A stretch of 64,000 bases of DNA from Apiospora phragmitis (taxonomy: Eukaryota > Ascomycota > Sordariomycetes > Amphisphaeriales > Apiosporaceae). Where the stretch lies: assembly GCA_038363925.1 (NCBI GenBank), contig JAQQWL010000005.1, positions 930,001-994,000 of the forward strand, in the 5' to 3' direction. The first letter of the stretch is position 1; each line of letters begins with the position of its first letter. The position numbers were made by a program, and so were the translations under genes. Below, one piece after another: positions 38,407 to 52,199 of the stretch. The notes under the pieces are model-generated. The model had not been told where the DNA came from. It ran no database searches and saw nothing but the letters and a program-made list of their open reading frames with translations.

Positions 38407-39639
38407 TTAGTAGTTTTTGTGTTAATAATAAACTTAAGCAGCTCTTTTTTTTTAAAACGAGTCTTCTTTTTATAAAGGTTTCGTACGGATAGGTTACGCT
38501 AATCCGGTATTCGGTGCTTACTTAAGCCGTACAGGTAATATTATACCTTTTTAATATTAATTTAGTTAAGTAATAGATCCTTTCGTAATAATAATAATAA
38601 GGAAAGTTATTATATACCTACGTATATTATTTCTCGTTATAAATTAAAAAGAATAGTTTAAAAGTAGCGATAATAATAAAAGTAATAATAATAATAAAAG
38701 TAGTAATAATAATAAGTACGCCGTTATATATCGAGATATTTTATACCCCGTTAAGGAAAAAGATATTTTTTTCTTCTTCTTTTTTTACTCGCCGTACGAG
38801 TCTAGTCTCTTAACGTACGCTTTTACGCGTACGGTTAACCTATTAATTAATACTAGCTATTCAAGGGTTTTATTTAGAAATTTCTTGGTAAAGGCGTTTA
38901 TAAGGTTATTTCGGCCGTTAACCTAATAGATTTCCGAGATCTCCTTTTTTTTATACGATTTTCGGAGCGATATAATATCGATTATTAGTTTTTTCTCGTT
39001 CGTTATTCTTAACTTAACTAAATATTTATAAAGTGATCTCGAGTTTATATAAAGAATTATTAATACCTTTTAAAATTCGAAGCTTTATATAATTCTTTTA
39101 AGTATAATATTAAGGGCGATATAGTTATTAATATCGGAAATTATACCGTATAGTTCGTTAATTAATACGCTTCGAGTAATTCTCTTATATTTCGTCGAGC
39201 TCTAATAAATAATATTATTTTAAATCTCGAACTAGTCCCTCGTATAGCTAAGCTTTTAGCTTAAAATAACTAGGTATTCGAACTGAGACGTTAAGTCTTT
39301 ATTATTTATAAAAGAACCGTCAATAAAGATATATATCTTTATATAATAAAGATTAAACAGGATATATTTTAAGTTACGTATCGGATTCTAAATTTATTAA
39401 TTAATCCGTATATTTAAACTCTCGATATCTTTATTTTTTAAGGTTTATACTTAAGCGGCGGTAGATAAGTTATACGCTGTTTTTAACTAATATATAGATA
39501 TTAGATATGCTCTTTTTACACGTTAAAAGACGTATTACTAGTTTTTATCGATAACTTTAAAGTTAATAGGCTTTAATTAATTAATTTATCCCTTTTACTC
39601 GAAAAGGATATTATACGATTCTAATCGAATCTTACTTTT

Positions 39640-39800
39640 ATTAAACTCGATCGGCGTGTTTTTAATTAAAATGCTTTTTAACTTCGTATAAAATAATTCT
39701 TTTATTAACTTTTCTTTTTCTTTTTAAAAGAAAAAGGTTATAACGAAACTAAACGTATCGTCGGTTTATATTATTATAATATCGAAAATATCCTATTTTT
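39640..39800 (-). pseudogene. Copia reverse transcriptase active-site remnant
   Basis: Minus-strand frame reads FDIIII-stop-TDDTFSFVITFF then a KEKEKLIKELF stretch. Fungal copia RTs have a hydrophobic strand, Q/Y-x-DD-T and an EKE-rich helix here; the stop stands at a Gln-type position. Confidence 0.7.
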
Positions 39801-42800
39801 TTATAATAAATAATAAATAAGCGTTATATATTAATACGGCTATTCTTAAATTTTATACGTAATAATTATAATACGTTTTAAATTAATAAAGTCTTAATTC
39901 TACTAGTTTATATAAGGGTGATACGATTTAAAATAACGTTCCTTCGAGGTATTAAATCTTTAGCTTTACCAGTAAACGTGCGTAAATTAGTCGGTTTAGC
40001 TTATCGTGTAATTAAATATACGCCTATATAATATCGCGTAGCTCGCCTTATATATTAAAGTTTCGGATTAGGGTCGGTCCGAGGGTTAAAAGGAGTCTTT
40101 AGCTTATCCACTAAATCGTTAATAACTAGGTTAGAATAGCCTCTTTTTCCATATTTCCGTAGCTTTATACTACGAGTCTAAATTTTTTATACGGCTTTAT
40201 AAGTTTTTTTTTAATCTCTCGTACAAGCCGTATTTAAAAACTTTCCGGCCGTTATATATATTCGGATCGAATTTAACGAATTCGAAAATTCTTTATATAA
40301 CGAGGTTATTAATCTTTTTAACGTCGGACTCTTAAAATAAATATCCGGACGAAATAATAACCCCGTTTTATCGAAGCTTAATTACTAGGTCGTAATTTTT
40401 TTATTCTTTTTAAATAAAAAATATAGCGGCTTAAACGTTCCGGAGTAGATATTTTCTAGGTCGTCCTCGGCCACGTTATATAAGAGCTACCGTAATTTCC
40501 TCGGCTATCGGTTCGGTATTTAGGGTACCTGCCGGCTATTCCGGATCTGGTTATATATCCGGCTCGTTACGCGATTCTTCAGCCTCTTCCCGGTAGTACG
40601 GCTTGATTTAAATTATTCGAAAGGCTTTTAGGCCGTCTAGAGTATTCACCCGGATCGTACGGTTTTCAATAACTACTATCTTGTATGGTCCGGTTTATCT
40701 TTTTTCCCCGCTAAATCAAGACTTTACTCCGGAGCGGGAGTATTAAAATATTATAAATAGCTGGTTTATTCCGGGTATTTAAAGCTTAATAGATATCGAT
40801 ATTTATATATATTTTCCGAATTATTTTTATTATTTTTTATACGGCTTTTCTTCGTGTTTAAATTTCCGGTAATGGTGGTAAGTTCCCGTTAATACGAGGG
40901 TATATTCCGAATACGAACAGGGTAAAAACTAGGCTATTAAGGCTAGCCGTATTATTTAAAGCTTTAATTAATATTTAAAATATTATCTCGGTATTTATAT
41001 AATAACCGAGATTTTTTTATAAAATATTAAAGGTTTTATATAACGGAATATACGCTCGTTTAATTTTATTTATTATTTAATAAGCTTTAATAAATATCTA
41101 TTTATAAGTAATTCTTATTATTTATATATAGTTTCGAAATTCTTTTTAAAAATATGTACCCGGATTATACGAGATATAATTAAAAGGTTTTTAATATACG
41201 TATATTTAATACTTATAAAGGGTATTTTAAATATTTTATACGCTAAGCGAATATAGAAATATAGCCGCTTAAAAGGATATATTCGAATTAATTATATAAA
41301 ATATGTTTTATTCGTTAATATAAATAATATTTATAATAATTTCGTAATTAAAGTCGTATTTATTTTATAACGAGAATTTAAATCTTTATAATACTAGATC
41401 GTACGTTTAATATTAAGAGTAAAACTTTTAAATCTTGTCGAGAATAACAGGGTTAACGTTATTATGGCCGGCGTTTTTTAAGAAAGTATAAAGCGTTTTT
41501 ATATAAAGGTGTTTAAAACGTTAATAAAGGTATTAAAGCTATCTTTTAATAAAATATAATATCGTTTTTATACGGCCGGTATTAAAAAACGGGTGTCTTT
41601 ATTTTTTAATTATAGGGAGTATTTCGCCGTTTTTTTATATAATAAAATTAAGGATATTATTATAAAACGTTTTAAGCCGGTTAGCGTTATATAAAGAAAA
41701 TAAGAAAGGGGTTATAATATTTAAAATATAACACCTTATTATTTTTAATAAATTCTGTATATTAATTATTTTAATTAACGAAATAAGCTTTAAGTTTTTA
41801 AATTTAATTTCAACGCTTCCCGGGGTTTAATCGATTTATATATCTAAGTTTTCTGGTATATAGGCTTCTATTTAAGGCTTTTCGATTATTAAAAATAAAG
41901 CGGCGCCGGTATTTTAAAGCTCTTTTTAATAAGTCTAGCTATACGGGCTATTAAAATTAAATTAGTCGGCCTGTATAATAGTTTTCGAGTAAATATCCTC
42001 GCTAATAAGCCGGTAATAAAACGCGGCGTTTATTAAATAAGTAATACCTTATCGTATATCTTTTAAATTAAAGTATTCGTACTCTTTTTTATTATTTTTT
42101 AATTCTTTTTTATCCTTTTTTTAATTTTAGATAAACGTTTCGTATTTATTTTAAAAAAGGGGCCTTATCCGATATTATTACACGCTTAGAAATATTAGTT
42201 CTTTATTCGAAACTACTTTTCGGCTAGGTGGTTTATAGATTAATAGCTTTTCTTATAATAGATTCGGCAGGTTCTTCGTTCGAACTTCCGGTTCTTATAC
42301 GGTAATCTTGGTCGGAAGGTGCCGGCGGGTCGCTAGATCTTTTCTTATCCTAGTAGTCGGCTATTATACGGTAATTTGTTATTATAAACTGGTCGGTTTT
42401 TTTATACGGTTATTTATAAACCGTTTATTAATTAAATACGTATTTTTAGCCGGGTTTCGATATAATTCCTTTATTAAGTATCGTTTCGAGATCTTTTAAT
42501 CCGTTATTATATTTAACGATACGTAAAGGTTAGTAAAAGTTCCGAAACTCCTCGATAAGCTTTTACGACGGAGGTATAAAAAACGATCTCTTTTTCGAAT
42601 CTTTTTCCGAATGTTTATTATATAAGTTAGAGTTTATTTAATAAGATTTTTAAAATTTTAATAAGTTATTTCTTAACGTTCTTATTTTTTATTTATATAA
42701 AAAAAGTTATTATTTAATTTATAAAATATTATTCGTAATTTATTATCGTATTAAAATACGAATTTATTTAATAATATATCTCGTTTTATTTCTTTTCGAG

Positions 42801-44051
42801 TTTAATATAATTAAGATAAAATGCCTCCGCACGGCCGGAAAGAATATTTAAAAGGATTATATAGTATTAGTCTTTTAATATATCTAGCCGTCGGCATATT
42901 TTTATAAATATCCGTACTTTGTCGTAAAAGATATTATACGGCTTACCGGTATAGTTTTTTTTTTTTTTTATATTTTTAAGAAGGTAACGATTTTATCGTT
43001 ATAAATAGCTCGGCTTAGAGGGATATCGTATTTCGTAACGTATGCTAGACTAGATAATTATACGGTCTGGTCCGGCGGTACCGGAGTTGGAGAAGGAAAA
43101 GGGACGATATCTTGCGACGTTTAGGTACTTAGGAATTTAGGGGACATCGGGCCTAAAGTGTCCCGTGGTGTCGCGGACGATTGCTCCGTACGGAGACCGG
43201 GTGTCTCTCGCTTAGGCGGCGGTTGTTCGACTGTTTATTTTAAAAAAGAGTATAAAATATCCTTTTTTCGGGTTTCCGAAGTCGGTTCTGCCGGTCGGTC
43301 TTATTAGTGTGCGGGAGCGGCCGGTAGTATTAGTTATATGAGCTTACTTTTAAAAGATCCGCTTATTAATATATTAACTCTGTTTCCCTCGAAGTAATAA
43401 TAAAGCTTTTTTTAAAATATACGATTAACTTAACCGAATTAATATTTAATTTATTCTTTAAATTTTATATTAAATATTTTTTAAAAAAATATTCTTTTTA
43501 TTTTTAATATATAATATTTTAAAAAGTATTATATAAAATACGTTATAAGTAGTTTAGGTGTTATTTTTTCGAAAAGTATTTTTAAAAGTTTAGGTTTTTA
43601 AAAAACGAGGTTAACGTTCTTTTTTTAAATTATTAAAAAGATCCCGGTATTTTAAAAAACTTTTTCGTACGTGAGTAATTCGGGGTTTAGGGTCGTCGGT
43701 CTATCTAGGTTCGGTACGTCCGGGCTCGATCCTGATTCGCCGACCGTAATTAATTCTATTTTAATAAGGGTTATAGTTTTATAAATTATATAATAAAGTT
43801 ATTTAAATATATAATTATATATAGCTTAACTAGTTTTACGTATAATTCGAAACCTGGTCTCCTCTTTATAATATATACTTAAAAAAGGGGTTCCTCTTCG
43901 TACGGTTAATTCAGTTCGGCTCTTCCTCCGAATTTCTAACGGGCGGAAATTCTCGGGGCTCCTTAATACGGTCGCCTTTATATCGGTAGGGGCGTAAAAC
44001 CGTTTTTTTACTCTTACTAATTTATAATCGCTACGGGTAATTATTAATTAA

Positions 44052-44259
44052 TATTAATTAAGCTTTTATATATATATATAAATTCCGGGTTTAATCGAGG
44101 TTTAATCGTTATATTTTATTATTTATATTTATCTTTAATACGAGCTACGAGGGGTATCGTATGCCCCTTTTAATGAAATAAGAAAGGAGTTCGTGCGCGT
44201 AAGTACGTGGCACCCCTTTTAAAGTAATATAGAAAACCTCAGTTCCTGCTATTCTAATA
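44052..44259 (-). repeat. Copia LTR (5' end of the minus-oriented element)
   Basis: 208 bp, the same length as its partner; followed by target duplicate ATTAT at 44260-44264. Confidence 0.85.
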
Positions 44260-44264
44260 ATTAT

Positions 44265-45190
44265 AGTATTAAGCGATTAGTACGAATTAAATAGCTAGGT
44301 TTAAATAATTAATTTAAGTCACGTAAAAATAAAAAAGGATAATATATTTAAAAAATGTAAAAGTAAACGAATTACGATGATTTAAATAAGATATTTAAAA
44401 GGGATTACTAATTAACGATATAATCTTAAAAGAATTAATAAAAGAAAAATAAAATATATAACGAGGTGTTATAATACGTTTAGATTAATTACTATATTAT
44501 AAAGTAAAAGCTTTAAAAATAACTAGACGGTTATTTCTATTTAATTCTACGCCTTAAGTGCTACCTCGCGGGGGACTAACTTGCCGATCGTAATATTATA
44601 CCCCCTCTTTAAGGGCATGCCTTTATACCTAAGGCGATAAACTCTTAATAACCGTATAATTTATTTTAGCTCGGTATTAAAAAACCTTAAAGCTTTTATA
44701 TAAAAAACTAATCCGTATAAGGCCTTACCTACTTATTAGCGATCTTTCTTAAGTAGTTAAAGAGAGCTCTTATTCGATAAGTATAAAACTCGAACCCACG
44801 TTTTTTATTTAGTAAATATATTAATTATTACGTTATAAAATAAATTCTTTAGAAATAATTAAACGATTATTTTTATTTAATTCTACGCTTTAAGTGCTAC
44901 CCCGCGGGGAATAACCCGCCGATTATAATACGAGGGGGACGTTTTTTATATATTTTATATAAATATATCTTATTTTAATAATTAATTTAAATATTAATTT
45001 AATAAATAAACTTAATAACTTTATTATAAATACTTTTATTTAATTACTTTTATTATTACTTTACGAATTAAAATACTATTATTTATTATATTAATAAAGT
45101 ATTTATTTTATTATATATTAAATAATTTTTTATATTATTAATTTAATCGTGAAAAACTTATTTAGTTACTTAATTATTTAATGAATTATA
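44265..45190 (+). repeat. Gypsy LTR-like remnant, interrupted by a TRIM
   Basis: Outside the TRIM, the sequence AGAATTAATAAAAGAAAAAT, then TTTTATATAAATAT, then AATAATTAATTTAAATATTAA follows the same order as the middle of the gypsy LTRs at 47.7, 48.8, 55.9 and 62.4 kb. The ends are not clear, so it may be a degraded solo LTR. Copia lies directly on its left. Confidence 0.5.
44467..44930 (-). mobile_element. 464 bp TRIM (terminal-repeat retrotransposon in miniature)
   Basis: Starts TGTTATAATA and ends TTATAATA (TG...CA after RIP), flanked by the 5 bp direct repeat CGAGG (44462-44466 and 44931-44935). Two similar terminal repeats of about 128 bp (44467-44595 and about 44803-44930) share TTTAATTCTACGC and AAGTGCTACC plus a CGCGGGG box. 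The ~207 bp middle has no coding capacity. On the minus strand a purine tract AAAGAGGGGGTATAA adjoins one LTR and a tRNA-related CGTGGGTTCGAG adjoins the other, as expected for PPT and primer-site regions. Confidence 0.65.
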
Positions 45191-45268
45191 TTAAAGATAT
45201 AAATTTATAAAATAATGTTAGTTTTAAATAAGAAATAATAGAATATATTAACTTTACGAATCAATATA

Positions 45269-47062
45269 ACGTGGATTATTATTAAATCGGCTACTTTTGT
45301 TTATATTTATATAATTAAACTTTAACACGTAATATCTCTATAACTATAGTATTGATTTAATTAAAAACAAATCGTATCTTTTTAATAATTTAAGTAATAC
45401 GAGAAAGTTCGAATTAAATTAGTTAAAGAGCTATTATAAAAGTGTATGACATCTCTCGAATTATTTTAAGCGACCAACTCCGCGGTATTAAACCTCGACG
45501 CGAAATCCGATATATATAATATAAATTAAATCTAATTAAAAAATAACTCCTAATATTAATATTATAAAAAATTTAGCTAATTTCTATTTAAAATCGCGCG
45601 GCGGCGACCGCGTTAATAAGTATTAAGTTAAACACTTTACCGATTATAACCCGGACTTTAAAACCCGAATAAACCGTTAATACGATTATTAAAGGGCTTT
45701 TTATAAAGATGTAGTTGTTATTTCCGGCTAATTCGCACTAGTCGCGAATAATAAAACTAAATACGGAATTTTAAATAAAGATATATAGAATTTTAACGAA
45801 ACCGGCTTTATAATAAGTATAATCGGGTTAATATTCGTTATAATACGCACCGATTATTATAAAAAGGCGAAGTTAGTTTAACTTAATAATTAAAAATAGT
45901 TAACGGTTATTAAATATATTAATTCGTAAAGTTAATATATTCCGCCGTTTTTAATCGTTTAAAACTAATATTACTTTATAAATTAGTTTTATAAATACGA
46001 CTTATTAAATAATTAAACCGATTTTTAATGGTTAAACTAATAACGAAATAAGCTTAAATTAGATTCGATACTTCGATAAATATATTAAAACGCGGACGAA
46101 AAACCTTTATCGCCTCTTAATTCTAAACGGTTACGAAAGCTATATTTCGGCCGAATTCGAAGAATATTATAAAAATAAAGGCATTATTATATTTAATATA
46201 CCTCCTTACTCTTTTTATTTATTTTAAACTTTAAATATAATACTTTATTCGCCGTAAAAACGTACTTATTTAAAACAAATCGAGCTATTTATTAAAGCGT
46301 TAATAAAGTATATTATGAAGCTAGAATTCTTTAATACTTTTAAAGCCGCGTATTTTATTATTTTTATAAAAAATAATATTAAATCTAGATTTAGCGTATC
46401 TAGTTTAATATTTCATTACCTGGACGAAATAATTAACAAGTTAAATATACGTTTTCGAACGCCTATACCTAGCCCGTCGCGTTCAAGGACGGCTAGTACT
46501 TATAACCCTTAAACGTTATCTAACCCTTAATAAACGATTAAATACTGTACTTTTATTAAAAATAAGGTTTTTAATTACTAAAAAAGCTTTTCGAAAGTAA
46601 TTTTAAATATTATAAACTAAATAATAAAAAGTATATATATAATACTATATAAAATAACTTTTATAAAATATTAAATACGCACTTTATAAAAAGTTAATTT
46701 AATACTTTCTATGCGCCGGAAAGTTATAAAATCGCGCGTTTAACTTAAAAAAGCCCTTATTATATAAGAGTCTCAAGAGTTATAAAACGAGAAGGTAAAA
46801 AAGAAGCGTTTAGTAACTAATAAATACGGAACGAGAGGTTCGTTAAAACGGAGGGCGACCGGTGGAAAACGCTATAATATTTACGGCGAAATAGGTTATA
46901 ATACGCGAATATATAAAAAGGATATAAAATTAAGTAACGAATTAAATAAAGAGTTGTTTTAATTAATTTAAAGCGTTAAGGTTAAATTAATTTATATAAA
47001 AGTAATAAAATATAAAAAAGTAGGCGATTTAATAATATAATTAACTTAGTAATTAATCACGT
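45269..47062 (+). mobile_element. Second Fot/pogo-type transposon, RIP-degraded
   Basis: 1,794 bp; ends ACGTGGATTA... and ...TAATCACGT form imperfect inverted repeats that extend inward to an ATTAAATCGSCTACTTTT match, with TA on each outer side. Plus strand carries the DDE core RLLILNGYESYISAEFEEYY near 46,100-46,180 (catalytic Asp now Asn), then IIIFNIPPYSFYLF, and a C-terminal part at 46,315-46,512 (FIKNNIKSRF.. and RFRTPIPSPSRS) typical of pogo/Fot transposases. The sequence family differs from the element at 35.2 kb. Confidence 0.75.
46315..46512 (+). pseudogene. C-terminal remnant of Fot/pogo transposase
   Basis: A 65-codon open stretch: KLEFFNTFKAAYFIIFIKNN then KLNIRFRTPIPSPSRSRTAS. 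It corresponds to the helix after the DDE domain and the Arg/Thr/Pro-rich junction of Fot1-type transposases. It is open only by chance survival; upstream frames have stops. Confidence 0.7.
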
Positions 47063-47340
47063 TATTTAATAATTAATAATTATTTTCGATTATTAAGTTA
47101 AATTAATTTCGTTTTTCTATATTAATCGGCGTGTATTACGATTAATATTAACTCGATTCTATTAATTATAAAGCTAGTCTCGTTAAATTTTTATATGTTT
47201 TTATTTAAAATTCTATATGTTTTTATTTAAAATATTATATTTAACTTTAATATTCGTAATTAAAATAAACTAATTAGAGATAATACTTATTAATATAATT
47301 ATTATTACCCGATGTTAATATAAATTTATTATAATATAAT
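47063..47340. other. AT-rich spacer left of gypsy B
   Basis: No frame. A short tandem TATGTTTTTATTTAAAAT pair lies at about 47,197-47,238. Ends with the gypsy B target duplicate ATAAT (47336-47340). Confidence 0.5.
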
Positions 47341-47992
47341 TATTACGATTTAACTTAAAGATGCGGCTAATACCCACACCCTCGGCACGGACCGATAATA
47401 ACCCGAGGTGCCTACGAGACCTTGCGAAAAAATCCGATCAGCGCTTATGTTTTATTAACGATAACCAGCCTCATTATATCGCTATAAAACCCCGATAATT
47501 AATATTATAATAATAATATATTAAGCTTAATTAAATATAAATAAATAAGAATAAATAAAAAAAAATAAATAAAAAAAAAGAAACGATTAAAAAGTATATA
47601 ATAATAAAAGACACTACTTTAAAAACTTTATTAAATAATATCGAGTATAATTAAACGTGATTATTAAATAACTTTAAGTATAATTAATAGAGAAAAAATT
47701 AAATATATAACAATAAATAACTGCTTATATATTTTATATAAATATTTTTTATTTTAATAATTAATTTAAATATTAATTTAATTTATTAATAAAATAAACA
47801 GCTTTAGCGAAACTATTATAAAAACCTTTAAATTTATATATTTTAATTACCTTCATTTTTATAGCTATTATATATTATATTAATAAAAGCGGACTTTTAT
47901 TACACGTTTAAATACTTTTTTATATTATTAAATATAAAAACCTTAATACGTTTTACTAGGTTTTTTTTAAAGCTTAAATAACGTTCGTTATA
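47341..47992 (+). repeat. Gypsy B 5' LTR
   Basis: 652 bp, TATTACGATT ... CGTTATA; shares AAGATGCGG, GGCACGGACCGATAATAACC and ACGAGACC blocks with the 3' copy. Confidence 0.85.
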
Positions 47993-48409
47993 TTTTAATT
48001 AGTTTTATTCTTACGAGCTATCATTTAAACCTTTAAATAATAATATTTATAAAAACTATATCTATACTTAAACTTAATAACACCTCTCGCCACGAGAAGG
48101 CCCCCGTCACTACCGCAAGCACCTCTTAACGAGACCTTGCTATAAAGGTAGATAGTAACGATAATAACGACGGCCTTACCCGATAAGCGTTAACTAAACG
48201 AATTAAAGAATTTAAATAAAAGAACGCTAATTATTAATATTATTACGCTAAACTCGAAAAAGAGCGTAACGAGCTCTTAATTAAGAACACCTTAAAATAA
48301 ATATTAAACATTAACGAGCTACGCGAAAAAGTACGACTCCTTCGTACCGCCGCTAACATCATCTAGACCCCTATTACCTCTAAGAGAGGGATAAAGATTA
48401 GTACCCTAA

Positions 48410-49065
48410 TATTACGGCCTAGCCTAATTATGCGGCCTAGACTTATAAATTAACCGGCACGGAGCTACGATAACCCGACCAGGTTATAATATTACCGGCG
48501 TTAATAAAAGCCGCTAGCTATACTAACATAACTATACCTATACCCCGCGATCTATTACCGCCCCGCGCGAGGACACCACGATTAGCGACGAGACGGATAA
48601 GTACCTAAAGGGAAAAGGAAGCATAACTAATCACACGGGTTACGTAACGGCTTGCAGGATTATTAGCTTAAAAGGAATAAGCTACTAAATTAATAAGCCC
48701 GGGAAGCTTAGGGGATTATCGATTAAATTAGGGATAAACCACCGAGTTAAGAAGAATTAATAAAAAAGGGATTAGATATATAATTACGAACGTTCTTTAT
48801 ATATTTTATATAAATATTTTTTATTTTAATAATTAATTTAAGTATTAATTTAACTTATTAATAAAGTATATATTTTAACGATTTTATCGAGAATACTTTT
48901 AAATTAACGCACTTTAGTTATTTTTTATTCTTACGGCTATTATATATTATATCGATAAAAGCGGACTCTTATCGCACATTTAAATACTTTTTCGTATTAT
49001 TAAATATAAACCTTTCGGTACGTTTTATTAGTTCTCTTTTTAAACCTTTAATAGCGTTCGTTATA
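48410..49065 (+). repeat. Gypsy A 5' LTR
   Basis: 656 bp; contains the GC-rich box GCCCCGCGCGAGGACACCAC shared with the 3' copy. Confidence 0.88.
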
Positions 49066-52000
49066 TTTTAATTACTCTTATTCTTACGAGTTATTACTTA
49101 AAGTTTTAAATAATAATACCTATAAGAACTATATTTATACCTAGATTTGATAATACCCCTCGCTACGGAAAGGCCTTTATTATTACCGTAAATATCTCCT
49201 AGCGAGACCCTATTATAAAGGTAAATAGTAATAATAACGACAACGGCTTTACCCAATAAGCGTTAATTAAGCGAATTAAGGAATTTAAATAAGAAAACGC
49301 TAATTATTAATATTATTACGCTAAGCTGAGAAAAAACGTAACGCCTTTTTAATAAAGGAAAACTTAAAATAAATACCCGGTATCGATAAGCTACGCGAAA
49401 AAGTACGTCTCCTCCGTACCGCCGTTAATATTATTTAAACCTTTATCGTTTTAAGAAAAAGGAGTAAAGATTAGTTTATTTATATTATTTAACGGAACGA
49501 GCGAGAACTTCCGAAGGTTCTTCGTTTAAATTAAAACTTATTAATAGTTTTATAAAGGAATGTTTAAGGACCTTACTTAGCGAGTTGTTTACGCCGCCTC
49601 GTTTTTTAAAAGTAAAGTATTCGCTTAATTCGAACCTTACCTCGACGAACTTATAAAAAACGATTAGTAAATTAAACTATACCGTATAAAGGTATAACGT
49701 ATTTTTAAAAGTTACGATAACTTCGAAAACGCCTTTAAATTATTTTTCTAGGACCCCGATAAAAAACGATAGGCAAAAAAAAGCTTAAGATTTTTAAATA
49801 AAAAGGATTAGCCGCCGCTTATACCGCCGAGTTCTAATATATTATAGCTCGATTAAATTATACCGAAGCTATTAAAATTATAATATATTATTGAGGATTA
49901 AAAGAGAATATTAAAAATAAACTTAGCCGGCTCGATACTCCCGATAATTTTTTTTTCGTATATAAAGCTTATAATTAAAATCGATACTCGTATATACGAA
50001 TAATGCCGCGAAAAATAAGGCGGATAATAACGATAAATTAATCGAATTTAAGTTAATATAAAATAACCGCGTTATTATTATAATATATAGTTTAAAAGTA
50101 TTACCGTATATAATTATTATAATAAATTTATAGATTTTGATATTATTAAATACGATAAAGACGATAAAAAATAAAACGTTATTTATTATAATTATTATAA
50201 AAAAAGATATTATATTAAGAAATGCGGCGGACCGAAAAAGGTATTCTAATATGTTTTAAAAAAACGATAAGTTAGCGTTATTAAGAGTAAAGCTACCTCT
50301 ATAACGGCTATTAAAAGAAGTAGTATTAATAGTACCTTAAACGTGCCTTACGATAACTTATCCTGGATAGCCTGTTACGATAAAGGATATAATATATACC
50401 TAGTAGATAAGGAAAATACCGGGTAGTTTTTAAAGGCTCCGCAAAGTAAAAGGAATTACGACCGGGCCCTCGTAGTAACTAGCCGAGAACTTACGCTCGC
50501 GTATACCTTAGAGGCCGACGATTCTAATAGCGACAAAAAAACGGCTGAATAAGGATTATAAACCGACGACCCTTAGCGGTTAATCGGGATACCTATAAAC
50601 GAGCTCGTGAACGAGATTATTAAGTTAAGGGATTTAAAAGATAACGAATAGCTAGTTATTTTAGGCGTCCCTTACTTAAACTTAAAACATTTACATTAAA
50701 TACTTATTACGGTAGGATTTAATTAAAAAATCCGCGGTAATTACATAATAAACGATAACCCTTAAATCTTTTTTATAAATAAAATATATTTTATATTTTT
50801 ATAAATTTTATACGTATATAACGCTTATATAAAATACTTTATAAAAAAACTTAAAAACGAATAGTTTCCTTAATAAATTAATAAACGAGCTATTACGAAT
50901 TTATACTTCGATTATATAATCGGGAAAGTTAAAATATCGATCCTTAATAAACGACGCGTATAGCTATTAATATAAAAAGATTTAAAATAGCTACGAAAAT
51001 ACTACTTAAAAGGACGGGATTAAAAAGAGTACTTTAAAAACTAATACCTTAAATACGCCTAAAAAAATCGCGAGCTTATAAACGTTTAAAAAAAAGTATT
51101 TAATACTTTTAAAATATATAGGTATACGCCCGACGGGAAAATCCCTTTATTATAATTAAGGATTTATAAAGCGCTTATAAATTTTAACGAACTTAATAAA
51201 CTTCCGAATTACCCGAAAAACCTAAATCTTAAGCGTTAGGAATAATATTATATACGGGGGAGGGGTATAAAAACACCTCCGCCGGCGTATTAAAAAACTC
51301 TTTATAAAGAAAAGAGGGAACGATAACGATGACGGAACGATCGGTTATAAGATTTTATTACTTAGTTAAAAAGATATCGGTTAGGAAATAAACGCCGCTA
51401 AATATAAAGGGATAATACTAAGCGGATTAAGAAAGGTCCTTATATTAAATAATAAATAACCGAATTATTTACGAGTATATTATTTTAATAATAGGCGTAA
51501 AAGGGGTTTATATTAAAGCGTTACTCGATAGCGGAGCGTAAAGAAACTATATCTTATTACGAATCGTTAACCGCTTAAAATTAGTATAGTAAGAGAAAGA
51601 CGCCTTATACCGATTTAAAACCGTTAATAGAGGACTTATAACTTATAATAATAAAGAAGTACGGAAGGAAATTGTGAACCTTTTGATCAATATTAAAAGA
51701 CGTTATAAACGAATTACGTATAATATTACGGACGTTGCGGGATATGATATAATTTTAAAGATACCCTAATTACGGGTAAATAATCTTAAAATTAATTAAA
51801 AAATAAGTTAATTTTAATAAAATACGTTAAGAAGAGGTTTAATTAATAGGTAACGGTTTAAAAAGCGACCCCTTAATTAACTTAAAGTATTTAAAGTATA
51901 TATTATTATTAAAAGATTTAAGCCGAACGTTATAACGATTATATTAGGAGAGTACCGGTAATTCGAAGCTTTTTTTAATAGAAAACTAGAGATAGGCTTA

Positions 52001-52199
52001 CCGTTTTATATACTGTAGAATTACGAGATACCTTTTAAAGAAGGGAAGGAACTACCCTTTATATTTATATATAAGTTTAACTAAGAGTACGAAGTAGTAT
52101 TAAAAGAGTATATTATGGAGAACCTCGAGAAAGGAGTTATATAACTATCTATATTATTAGCCCGATTCCTTATCCTTTTTATTTTAAAAAAAATAAAAA

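Larger units (their letters stand above)
38199..44259 (-). mobile_element. Ty1/copia LTR retrotransposon, RIP-degraded
   Basis: 6,061 bp with two 208 bp LTRs (38199-38406 and 44052-44259) and a 5 bp target duplication ATTAT on both sides. LTRs begin TATTAA and end CTAATA, the RIP products of TG...CA. Coding strand is minus: gag region about 43 kb, an integrase tail near 40,450-40,740 (GPYKIVVIENRTIRVN readable), and reverse transcriptase near 39.7 kb with the fungal copia TDDT motif. This gag-integrase-RT order along the minus strand is the copia order. All frames carry many stops. Confidence 0.85.
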
